Positions 55,947 to 64,000 of a stretch of 64,000 nt of DNA are shown piece by piece (position 1 is the stretch's first letter; each line of letters starts with the position of its first letter). A program made the position numbers and the translations under genes. This DNA is from Cylindrodendrum hubeiense (lineage: Eukaryota > Ascomycota > Sordariomycetes > Hypocreales > Nectriaceae). The notes beneath the pieces were generated by a model. It did no database searches, was not told where the DNA came from, and was given only the letters and a program-made list of their open reading frames with translations. The stretch is taken from contig JAANBB010000001.1 in the NCBI GenBank assembly GCA_014621425.1, positions 496,001-560,000 of the forward strand. The letters run 5' to 3'.

Positions 55947-57233
55947 TTACTCTTTTGGTTTGTTGGCCTCCTCAATCATCCGCTTCTTCCCCTCTTCCGA
56001 CAGCTTGTTGAACTCCGCCACGTTCTCATCCCACTTCCGTACGCATTCCCGGTCCCAGTTGCAGTTCTCCACCTGTCCATAAACAGGATGAAGGAAACGC
56101 GGGTGTTTTGAAGGCCAGTTACTCGCGTGGTAGTGGTGCTTTACAAGAGCACCGCGAGCGTCGTGATTGCCCGAGTCTGAGTGCCCTTGGCCGGCGCAGA
56201 AGGCTTGGATGTCCAGGACTAATACCCGACCCACAACCTTGGACTCATCCAGGTTATGAAACGTATCCCATGTGATCTTTGGACCACGTGACTTCTTGTT
56301 CATGTCTGCAATTAGAGCATCAGTGAAAGCCGATGGCCCTGTGCCGCTGATAACTTGGTCGAAGTCGAGCTGTACCTTTCCCAAAGGTACGCCCTGTTTC
56401 TTGGCTACTCCCTTCAGCCAGACCATGATGTTCTCAATCAATTGTAATAGAACGGGTTGTTGTGGGCGTGAGATGATGGTCCATTGGCAGAATGACATGG
56501 ACTTTTTGCCTAGGATTGGATGGTCGCGGAACTCGGGCTGGTCAATCTCAACACCCACAATTATATCAATGTCCTTCTCGTCGTATCGCTCTGGTATAAA
56601 TCGGTGGACGGGTCTGAGGGCTTCAACGTCGATATCTGCGTACACGCCACCCTCAGCGTACATGATCATGTACCGCAGTAAATCTGCCTTGACGATGGCT
56701 ATGTCGACGGCACGATAGAAGTTCACAATATCCATGCGGTTGAAACCCTTGGGGCCAAAATATTGTTCCACATAGGACATCTCGTTTGCATCTGTGAGTA
56801 CCTCGTACCGCATCCCCGGGTTCTTAGCAAGCCACGACCTCACGTTGTTTGTGTCCTTTTCCTCAAAGTCAAGTGCATTGACCTTCCATGTTTGCCATAT
56901 TTTCTGCGGGAATGTACTACCCGGCTGAGTAGAGATGTGAACTTCTTCGTGTTGGAATATTTTCCAAGGGGCGGGTATAGCGGGGATAATGTCGATGTTT
57001 AGAATGAAGAGGATGATGAAGACGCATGCGAAGTACAGCCGTAGGTATCTCACCATCTGCGTTGGCACTTTGTTTCGGAGCTTAGCCGTAGAGGCTGCCA
57101 AGGTTGGCGAGCCCAGTGGAGAGTACATGATTTCCACGTCTTTGTATTCTCCCTCTTCTTTGCCCCCAAACGTGGGTTCAGGAGGACCGAAGTGGAGGCT
57201 TGCCGGCACGTTTTGTCGGGGTCGAGAGGGCAT
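55947..57233 (-). CDS. Och1-like alpha-1,6-mannosyltransferase, glycosyltransferase family 32
   Basis: Seen: an intronless 428-residue protein from the ATG at 57233 (MPSRPRQNVPASL); the frame stays open 122 codons upstream but that part has no family character. Type II layout: cytosolic tail, anchor YLRLYFACVFIILFILNIDI near residues 64-83, then the luminal domain. GT32 landmarks: PQKIWQTWKV, the sugar-binding DxD in LLRYMIMYAEGGVYADIDVE, QWTIISRPQQPVLLQLIE, SGTGPSAFTDALIADM and VKHHYHASNW. Known: Och1 starts outer-chain N-glycan elongation in the Golgi; Hoc1-like paralogues have related roles. Neighbours: divergent from an acyltransferase-3 gene. Whether this is the main Och1 is not clear. 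Confidence 0.88.
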   Translation of the reverse strand: MPSRPRQNVPASLHFGPPEPTFGGKEEGEYKDVEIMYSPLGSPTLAASTAKLRNKVPTQMVRYLRLYFACVFIILFILNIDIIPAIPAPWKIFQHEEVHISTQPGSTFPQKIWQTWKVNALDFEEKDTNNVRSWLAKNPGMRYEVLTDANEMSYVEQYFGPKGFNRMDIVNFYRAVDIAIVKADLLRYMIMYAEGGVYADIDVEALRPVHRFIPERYDEKDIDIIVGVEIDQPEFRDHPILGKKSMSFCQWTIISRPQQPVLLQLIENIMVWLKGVAKKQGVPLGKVQLDFDQVISGTGPSAFTDALIADMNKKSRGPKITWDTFHNLDESKVVGRVLVLDIQAFCAGQGHSDSGNHDARGALVKHHYHASNWPSKHPRFLHPVYGQVENCNWDRECVRKWDENVAEFNKLSEEGKKRMIEEANKPKE

Positions 57234-58463
57234 ATCGAGGTGCTGAGAACACAGACAAGGGCTTTGGCTTGCTCGTTTGCAAGAACAGTTTAATGTTGAA
57301 ATATGAATGACTGCAGCTTGGCGCTGGGCAGTTACATAACGTAGTGGAGAGTAATTTCGTTCAGGCCCGAAGGGTGGCACAACTTGCAAAGACAGAAGCA
57401 ACCTTATCAAGAACCACCGTAACTTACAGGACTGATAAACATGGCTGCTACATCTGCTCAGCTGCATTGCACACCGCATCGGAGTCTCGTGTAGATTGGG
57501 TGCCCATTCCCATGTGAAAGGCCGAATACTGACAGGGGGTTCTGTTTGCAGGATGCAAATCGGCAATCGGGTCTCTCCACTGGCGTGAACTATTCCCAAG
57601 ATGGCGGGGAAACCGGGGACTGCATGCTAACCGAATCGGCAGGCTGGGCGGCATATTGCGGGCGTCCTATTAACGGCGCGCCCTGTCATGAGCCGTGGGA
57701 ATGTTACCATCCGCTACCCCCCCTCATTTTGATGGATACTACCCTTCCCAGGAGAAAGACTTCAGCTCCCGGCTTGATGCCGAGGGGCCTGACAGTCAAA
57801 TCGCCACAAGAAGCTCATTGGAAGTCTCGACGTGTGGCACGCCTCCCGCGCTAATTGCGCAAGGGGCCGCTTTACTAGAGACGCCACGCTGACCGAGCTG
57901 ACCTGAAATTTCTCAGTCATCACCAACCAACACGGCGTGCATGTGAGGAAGCCACCGGAGGTATTGCTGGTTCTGGAAAGACGCACAAAGAAATGGTGGA
58001 AGGATTCATGCAGAGTCTAATTCCTTTCAAGTTTCGATCTGTCCAAACACGTCATTTGGCCTGACGACTTGACCCAACAGGCACTTTTGATGCGCAAATC
58101 GCTCAATTGAATACGAGATCTTCACCCCGCCGGGCCGCTGCGCGGGTCCCTTGCAGGGGTCGCTTGACGTGATCTCTGATATCTCCTCACATTAACACAG
58201 ATTGATCGTTAGCAATTTAATACCCCATACCCCGCAAGCACGAGCCAAGAGATCTGCCTCGGGAGCCACATGTCAACGGTCTTCAAACGCGGGGAACTTT
58301 ACCGTTCCCATGGGGTGATTGTTAGATTAGACTCGCATAGCTCGATAACAAAACACGCCAGCTTCTACTTTGTCCACTTTCGGGATGGGGTCCAGTCAAA
58401 GACACCCTTCGATCTCTCTCAGTCACTCACTATTCTCTTAAGCGGCATTTCTTTACTGTCACC
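57234..58463. other. 1.2-kb divergent promoter region
   Basis: Between the mannosyltransferase and acyltransferase genes. Short frames only; no repeats recognised. Confidence 0.4.
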
Positions 58464-59966
58464 ATGTCTTCTCTGCAAAAGGGCATCCTCAATGGCCAAG
58501 ATTGGGATGAAAAGGCCAACTTCAGTTCAGATTTGGCATTTGAGAAAGGCTGGAAGCCAGCTACGTCAGCTGGCAGCTACAAGAAGAGGTTCCGGCGCAT
58601 CATCTGGTCTTTCTGGCCGAAATCTCCTCCTCCAGACAAAAAGCTACGACCGACTGCTTACCTCGACGGATTGAGAGGATTCGCCGCCTTCCTGGTGTAC
58701 ATCCAACATCACGAACTTTGGGTCCATGACTCAGGGGACCTCAAAGGCGCTTTCGAGAATGCATTTGGGTACGACGGCAAATTCTACTTCGCCTCGTTCT
58801 ACGGGATTCGCCACATGTTTACGGGAGGCCACTATGCGGTGGTCACATTTTTCGTCATTTCGGGCTACGTTCTGTCGGTGAAACCACTGAGCCTCATCCA
58901 GGCCGGCGAATACGTTCAGTTAGGCGATACCATAGCCTCTGCGCTGTTCAGACGCTGGCTTCGACTTTTCCTACCCCTTATCGTCACGGTCTTGCTGTCT
59001 GTGACAGTGTATCACACTTTTGGGATGTGGATAAAGCCACTGAAGATGCAGCGTACCTTGTGGGATGAGTTTTGGACATTCTATATCGAGTTCAAAAACT
59101 TCAGCTTCGTGTACAAAGGAGGCGGCGAACCATGGCTGACTTACAACCGGCATTTGTGGTCTATTCCTGTCGAGTTCAAGGGTTCCATCGTCGTTTACAC
59201 ATCCCTCATGGCCTTCTCGCGCTGCTCGCGTACAGCAAGGTTGTGGTGTGAAGTCGCGCTCATCTACTACTTCATGTATATCACCGACGGATGGGCTTGC
59301 TCGACATTCATGGCTGGTATGCTGCTGTGCGACCTGGACCTACTCGCAAAGAAAGGCGAGCTGCCACGATTTCTAGTGCGCCTCGAACCCGCCAAGATGT
59401 TCATTTACTACCACCTGCTTGTCTTTGGCCTGTTTTTGGGCGGCGTGCCCAGCCAAAATTCCAACGTCGAACAGCTCGCAAGAAACCGAGGCTGGTACTA
59501 CCTGTCGTACCTCAAGCCGCAGGCCGTCTTCGACTACAAATGGTTTTACTTGTTCTGGGCGGCCGTATTCCTGGTAGCCTCAGTCCCCCGCATTCATTGG
59601 CTGAAGAGTTTCTTTGAGACCAGGGTCTGTCAGTATCTTGGGCGCATTTCGTTTGGCTTGTACCTGATTCATGGACCAGTCCTTTGGACACTGGGCGACA
59701 GACTGTACGTGGTGATGGGGTGGGTGGTGGAAGAGCATCTTCAGCACATACCGCATTGGGCAAACAAGTTGCCCATACCAAAGACTGGTCCCGCTGGGCT
59801 GGAGATTTCGTATCTGCTCCCTCATATAGTTCTGCTCCCCGTGACATTGGGTTTAGCAGAACTCGTGACGAGGGCCATCGACACGCCCAGCGTCAAGTTT
59901 GCAAGTTGGTTGTACAGAAAGGTGCAGGGACAGCCAACTGGGCATTTGCGGAATAACAAGACATGA
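58464..59966 (+). CDS. Acyltransferase family 3 membrane protein
   Basis: Seen: an intronless 500-residue frame from the ATG at 58464. The cytosolic N-terminus is followed by the family entry motif PTAYLDGLRGFAAFLVYIQH at about residues 62-81, then GGHYAVVTFFVISGYVLSVK with the conserved membrane Arg/His environment, RRWLRLFLPLIVTVLL, HLWSIPVEFKGSIVVY (the WSIPxE site) and YLGRISFGLYLIHGPVLW. About 10-11 membrane segments. Known: these proteins add acetyl or other acyl groups to sugars, lipids or antibiotics across membranes. Neighbours: GT32 mannosyltransferase on one side and a type II membrane protein on the other, pointing to a glycan as target. Inference only. Confidence 0.9.
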   Translation: MSSLQKGILNGQDWDEKANFSSDLAFEKGWKPATSAGSYKKRFRRIIWSFWPKSPPPDKKLRPTAYLDGLRGFAAFLVYIQHHELWVHDSGDLKGAFENAFGYDGKFYFASFYGIRHMFTGGHYAVVTFFVISGYVLSVKPLSLIQAGEYVQLGDTIASALFRRWLRLFLPLIVTVLLSVTVYHTFGMWIKPLKMQRTLWDEFWTFYIEFKNFSFVYKGGGEPWLTYNRHLWSIPVEFKGSIVVYTSLMAFSRCSRTARLWCEVALIYYFMYITDGWACSTFMAGMLLCDLDLLAKKGELPRFLVRLEPAKMFIYYHLLVFGLFLGGVPSQNSNVEQLARNRGWYYLSYLKPQAVFDYKWFYLFWAAVFLVASVPRIHWLKSFFETRVCQYLGRISFGLYLIHGPVLWTLGDRLYVVMGWVVEEHLQHIPHWANKLPIPKTGPAGLEISYLLPHIVLLPVTLGLAELVTRAIDTPSVKFASWLYRKVQGQPTGHLRNNKT

Positions 59967-60819
59967 CACATGTAATGCACTAGATTAGACAGCTTGTGTG
60001 CAATTAATGCTGATTCGCCCTGCCCTGGGTTACTCGCCCCACATGCTGGAATTGCCTCGAGTCGTAATTCGCTCCAAATCGAACATTAGAAATCACTTAA
60101 GCTACGCCATCTCCCTTTTCACTCTTTTCTCGTGTCATTTGATGAATACTCTGAACCATTGTGGTCATGTCGGAATTTACCTGGGTCCCGTCGCCGGACA
60201 TTTTACGGAGTCCTCGAAGCATGATTTCCCGGTTCCGTTGCTCTCCCGTCAATACCGGCCACCTTCCAAACGCCATCGTACCATAAAGTCATGCACTGTT
60301 GTGATTGAAGGTGCATCCTGGGGTCGGCCTGCGCTATCAAAAAGGGAATCTGCTCCGTCCGGCTATCTGGGGAAAGGCGGGGGTTACCGGCCATCTCACC
60401 GTCTGTCAATCTATATCGATTCCCACGTCATTTCACCATCTCGCCCCGTCATTTCATCCAAGCTACGCCCGCTTGTTTCTTCGTCAGCGTGATTTCCCCG
60501 GTAATCTTCACTTCCCCGCCACCGAAACCCTTAACCCCTGTCGTAGGCCAGGGTTGGTCGCCGATGAGGTGTGTGTGGGGGGCGAGACAGGATGCGGGGG
60601 CGATGCCGAGCCTCGGCATGCATATGACAATGCTTGTTTGTATGTCACAGACTCACTGTGATTGCAGTTGCTGATAACGAATTGACACTCGTCTCTGGCC
60701 CCAGAACCGCTGAAATCCATTATTACTACCCTCTGAGACCATTTCGCGCCGTCGCCGACGAATGCCGCGATTCCCCCAACAGCGTCTTGTCCCCGAATGC
60801 ACATTTCGCGGAACCCAAG
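59967..60819. other. 0.85-kb spacer
   Basis: Open frames read upstream into the next gene but without family character; treated as 5' untranslated and promoter DNA. Confidence 0.4.
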
Positions 60820-62229
60820 ATGCTTATGAGAGATATCAGACGCTTGTCGCTCTTCACTGGTTCTATCATATTTCTGATTTATTTCGGTATTCACCTGTAC
60901 AGCCATTCTGAGATCCCATCAACTGAGGAAACTGGCTGGGTAATATCTCCCGCAGAACCTGTCGTGGGCGTGAGCGATTCTGGCCAACCCCAGGAAGAGG
61001 CAGAGCTACCAACCACGACTTCGGATGTTTTAGAAGTTCCAGCAACACCAGCACCAACACCGAAGGGGGATATAATTGATGCAATTGATACCCCAGTCAT
61101 CGCGCCCTTCGGTCTTCCTAGCTCCGATGTTTCTCATCAAGAGGTCTTCTCCTTGTCAACCAAGGACACAAAGTTCTTCGTCATTGACTTTGGGGGGTTG
61201 AAAGCGATAAACCCTAACATTATTCCACATCCAACAGCTGAAAATACCTGGATCGTTGTTGCTCAGCAGGTGAAAGAAATGCCGGCATTCTTCACCGAAG
61301 TCTTTTGCAATGCCATGTTTCAGGATGGTGTCCTTCGGTGCCTTTACCCCCCAATGCCGCTACCAATTGCTGCCACCGCCGGCGAGCGATGCGAAGGCGA
61401 GCTCTCATTCATGAACTCGATATCTGGTCCTCACGATGCGCGCGTTTTCTTTGGGCCTACTACACCCTACATAGTGTATGGCTCCAACTCAATTTTCACT
61501 TGTTTGGGCCAGTTCATTCAGGATTTCCGCATGATCATCGAGTGGGGGCCTGACAATCCAGTGCCGGCCGACTTCCGCATAGGGACAGAGCTTCAACGGC
61601 CACTACCTTGGAGCACGATGGAGAAAAATTGGTTCGTGTTCTGGGACATGGCGGGTGGTATGTACATTCATTATGACATCGCGCCGAAACGCGTCTTTTC
61701 TGCGATCGGCACGGATGGATCTGCAGGACCAGATCTAGCACCTTTTGCTGAGGTATTGGACGAGCAATGCCTGGCTAAATATTTGCCAAAGCTCGCATCG
61801 GAACTGGAGTCAATCCACCAGGCCACCAACTCGTTGCAGATCACCATGTGCAAAAAGCAAGATGCTTCTTGCGTGCAAGATGAAAGCAACACTTTTATCC
61901 TCACTATATTCCAGCATAAGACGTACTACGATTTCCATGGCGTCTACGACCCATACGTTGTTCTTTTCCAGCAGCGCGCACCATTTGAGATCCACGCCAT
62001 ATCCCAACAACCAATATGGATCCATGGCCGCGAAAAGCATGTTGAGCGCAAGACCTCTGATATGTTCTATGTTACGTCAATCAGCTGGAAGGACCGCAGT
62101 CAAGGGTATCACGGATACCTCGATGACGAACTCTTCCTTGCATTTGGTATTGAAGATGAGAGGGCCGGAGGCATAGACTTGCTAGCTGGGCATCTTCTCG
62201 AGAACTTGGGGCTTTGCAGGGAATTCTGA
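60820..62229 (+). CDS. Type II membrane protein with a secreted globular domain, family not recognised
   Basis: Seen: an intronless 469-residue protein from the ATG at 60820 (MLMRDIRRLSLF). The frame is open 62 codons further up, but the short basic N-terminus followed by LFTGSIIFLIYFGIHLY is the expected Golgi-type signal anchor. A Pro/Thr/Glu stem (EELPTTTSD, PATPAPTPKGD) leads to a roughly 320-residue globular domain with several Trp-rich strands: MEKNWFVFWDMAGGMYIHYD and GYHGYLDDELFLAFGIEDE, and five or six Cys likely paired in the lumen. The repeated strand pattern ending in EKNW and IHYD-like elements recalls beta-propeller glycosyltransferases or GH130/GT91-like proteins, but I could not assign it. 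Its context next to GT32 and acyltransferase-3 genes supports glycan work. Confidence 0.75.
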   Translation: MLMRDIRRLSLFTGSIIFLIYFGIHLYSHSEIPSTEETGWVISPAEPVVGVSDSGQPQEEAELPTTTSDVLEVPATPAPTPKGDIIDAIDTPVIAPFGLPSSDVSHQEVFSLSTKDTKFFVIDFGGLKAINPNIIPHPTAENTWIVVAQQVKEMPAFFTEVFCNAMFQDGVLRCLYPPMPLPIAATAGERCEGELSFMNSISGPHDARVFFGPTTPYIVYGSNSIFTCLGQFIQDFRMIIEWGPDNPVPADFRIGTELQRPLPWSTMEKNWFVFWDMAGGMYIHYDIAPKRVFSAIGTDGSAGPDLAPFAEVLDEQCLAKYLPKLASELESIHQATNSLQITMCKKQDASCVQDESNTFILTIFQHKTYYDFHGVYDPYVVLFQQRAPFEIHAISQQPIWIHGREKHVERKTSDMFYVTSISWKDRSQGYHGYLDDELFLAFGIEDERAGGIDLLAGHLLENLGLCREF

Positions 62230-62911
62230 TCTAATGCTCTTTTGGATGAGCTGATTGGTAGTTGAATAGAGTAATAGACAAACCACAAGGACAGGTGTAC
62301 CTGGGGGAAAGGAATGAGCTATTGTGTTGGGTGGCCATGACTATCTGGCGATAAATGACACATGAGTTAGACGGGCTACTCGGAGTATTTAAAGTGTTGT
62401 CGGGTTCTTTATTTTACAAAGCATCTTTGTCAGACACTTTAGCCCTGGGTGTACCCCGAGTTTCCTCTGCTTTCTTAAGCTCTAGTCCAGCTGGTATTAA
62501 AGCTTTTAATTCTCAACGGGCTTGCCTTATTATTTCATGACTTCTCATCTTAATACATTATCGCATTCAATATGCATTCAGATTGACAATTGCTTATATA
62601 GCTGATGTGTGGTTGTCAGTCCATTGCTCAAACTTTCGTGAGATCAATTCCCGCTACCCTGGAGTTTGGGTGGTGTTAGTTTTGCCGGGTGCGCGTTCTC
62701 GGCCATCACACTATTAGCTAGGATTGTGCTCAATAATTCATGTCATTTAATTGCTTGGGAAAACTGAGAAGGTTTTCTTTTTACATTAAGGATTAAACTT
62801 TTGTCGACATTCTCTCTTGAACTTCCCGAACACTCAATCAATACCCAGCGAAATCATTTTGCGTTGAGATGACACAAACTAGGCTTTATTAACTCGAGTA
62901 TGATGCCTCTC
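62230..62911. other. 0.7-kb convergent spacer
   Basis: AT-rich, no gene supported. Confidence 0.4.
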
Positions 62912-64000
62912 TTAGATCTTGTAACTTTCTAGAGGCCCGAGAGAACTCTCCTTAAACCCACCTACATCGATAACAAGCTTTTGGACAATGACGCCAGGCT
63001 CTAGCAGCCAAAGCGAAAGTTTATGCGATCCACTCGAAAGCTTGACTGTCGATATCGATGTCCACCCCCCGGGAATAACTGCATCCTCCCAGCCGTCCGG
63101 CACGCTTCCCATAGGTGTATTAGGTACGGGCTGTACAGTGACAGCATCTCCGCCATCGATAGAAAATGCATACTTCAATGGACGACTCGGGTCGTGGTTT
63201 AGCGTAGCACCCAGAAATACCATGACCCTAGCCGAGTTGCAAGAATTGAATGTGTGGAACGAGTATGTCAGCTTCGGTGCCGATGAAGGAGTCTGTGAAT
63301 CGGCGGTGACAGGCCAAAGCTTTACACCCGAGAGGGTACGGCCGTAGTGAGGGACGGTGGTGTAAGATAGGCCGCTTTTCTTCTCGGCGTCTGCGTAGTG
63401 CTCTGCTTCGATTGAGACAACGCCCCCAGACTCGACGTAACCGTGGAATTTACCGGGCACGGATGTCTTGTTGACTGGTAGTACCGCTGTGGTAGCCTGG
63501 CCATTCGCAGCGGCTACCTTGAGGCCAACCCAACTAAGCCCTTTGGGAGCTCGGCTCCAGTCTACTGATATGCGGCTTCGAATATCGCTTTTCTCACCTG
63601 GAGCGGTAAGAGTTCCCTTAGAATTGGAAACAGTAACATATGACGTGTTGGCGGTAATTTTGTATGAGAATGTTCCGTTGTCGCGAGTAAAAATATCCAG
63701 ATACCGTCTCTCGGATGGCGGCATATATGGGTCAACAGGCAATAGGGTGGGTGCGGGATCTCCAGGCGAGCTCTTGCTACTCCCCTGAACGCTGACACCC
63801 ATGATTCCTGACCGAGGAACGTTCTTTGTTGTATGGTAGCTGACGTTTGGCATGGTGTTGGCAGGAGGCTCGTTCCAGAAAGTGTACCCAATGTGAGTCT
63901 GGTTGAGGATGGGATCCCACTTGCCGTCCTCCAGTGAATGGTACCTCTCAGTAATCTCTGCATCCTGAGCGAACAGGTCATTGACATCTTTCGCTAAGCG
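62912..64000 (-). CDS. GH115 family glycosidase (alpha-glucuronidase type), C-terminal part, cut by the window edge
   Basis: Seen: the frame is open from the edge to the stop at 62912 (362 residues). It starts inside the catalytic region (LAKDVNDLFAQDAEITERYH, then KWDPILNQTHIGYTFWNEPP) and runs through PVDPYMPPSERRYLDIF, an Ig-like module, and a C-terminal domain with SIEAEHYADAEKKSGLSY, SIDGGDAVTVQPVP and HKLSLWLLEPGVIVQKLVID. Known: GH115 proteins remove glucuronic acid from xylan and usually have about 950-1,000 residues with this C-terminal domain. The first Met in the visible piece is internal. Secretion signal lies outside the window. Confidence 0.88.
   Translation of the reverse strand, partial: RLAKDVNDLFAQDAEITERYHSLEDGKWDPILNQTHIGYTFWNEPPANTMPNVSYHTTKNVPRSGIMGVSVQGSSKSSPGDPAPTLLPVDPYMPPSERRYLDIFTRDNGTFSYKITANTSYVTVSNSKGTLTAPGEKSDIRSRISVDWSRAPKGLSWVGLKVAAANGQATTAVLPVNKTSVPGKFHGYVESGGVVSIEAEHYADAEKKSGLSYTTVPHYGRTLSGVKLWPVTADSQTPSSAPKLTYSFHTFNSCNSARVMVFLGATLNHDPSRPLKYAFSIDGGDAVTVQPVPNTPMGSVPDGWEDAVIPGGWTSISTVKLSSGSHKLSLWLLEPGVIVQKLVIDVGGFKESSLGPLESYKI

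Noticed and set aside
55947..57599. Longer 550-residue reading of the GT32 protein
   Set aside because: The extra 122 residues have no family character and would put the Golgi anchor deep inside the protein; the ATG at 57233 gives the normal type II layout.
60634..62229. Longer 531-residue reading of the type II membrane protein
   Set aside because: The internal ATG at 60820 places a short basic tail before the anchor, as expected for Golgi proteins.
1..64000. tRNA, rRNA or CRISPR features
   Set aside because: I looked for tRNA arm consensus, rRNA-like stretches and regular spacer arrays and found none; a covariance-model scan would settle tRNAs.

Overview
The window is nuclear DNA of a filamentous ascomycete (Pezizomycotina). 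Evidence: short GT-AG introns of about 49-105 nt, Zn2Cys6 regulators, a fungal nitric-oxide-reductase P450, a PTH11/rhodopsin-like receptor, secreted pectin lyases, a GH115 hydrolase, and an AT-rich decayed transposon with RIP-like transitions. The genus cannot be fixed from sequence alone. I rebuilt 22 intact or edge-cut protein genes by splicing (two run off the edges), plus two broken genes, one doubtful fragment and one DNA transposon.

Layout. 1-6.8 kb: edge-cut metallo-beta-lactamase gene; a 5-oxoprolinase pseudogene head-to-head with a D-glutamate cyclase-like gene; a kinase-like gene; a frameshifted small gene. 7.3-8.1 kb: PL3 pectate lyase with a dense cluster of CCACCAA/TTGGTGG boxes upstream. 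8.1-11.5 kb: gene-free. 11.5-17.9 kb: MFS transporter, Zn2Cys6 regulator and a PrpF-family isomerase. 18.9-23.9 kb: eight-exon ABCC transporter. 25.2-27.1 kb: PL4 rhamnogalacturonan lyase with a palindromic CCACCAA/TTGGTGG pair upstream. 27.2-31.3 kb: mitochondrial aconitase paralogue head-to-head with a Yhm2-type citrate carrier. 32.7-36.2 kb: P450nor and an MFS transporter. 37.4-38.3 kb: APH-type phosphotransferase. 39.15-41.28 kb: a 2.1-kb TIR element with TA target duplication. 41.4-47.3 kb: GNAT acetyltransferase, PTH11-like receptor, APC permease. 48.9-54.8 kb: sulfide:quinone oxidoreductase, Est1-domain protein and two small membrane proteins. 55.9-62.2 kb: Och1-like GT32 mannosyltransferase, acyltransferase-3 protein and an unrecognised type II membrane protein. 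Right edge: C-terminal part of a GH115 glycosidase.

How the genes may work together. The strongest system-level signal is a possible tricarboxylate regulon. The 335-bp promoter shared by the aconitase paralogue and the citrate carrier has two CGG-N6-CCG sites of the form TCGGATNYAYCCGA, 21 bp apart, and the PrpF-family gene 13 kb away has a third site of the same form. A Zn2Cys6 regulator and an MFS exporter sit beside the PrpF gene. In bacteria the aconitase-like AcnD works with PrpF on 2-methylcitrate, so this may be a fungal analogue, or a route to an aconitate-derived acid. A second coherent pair is D-glutamate cyclase plus 5-oxoprolinase, of which the oxoprolinase is dead here. The two pectin lyases carry the motif known for galacturonate (GaaR) control. 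The GT32, acyltransferase and type II membrane genes suggest surface glycan assembly and decoration.
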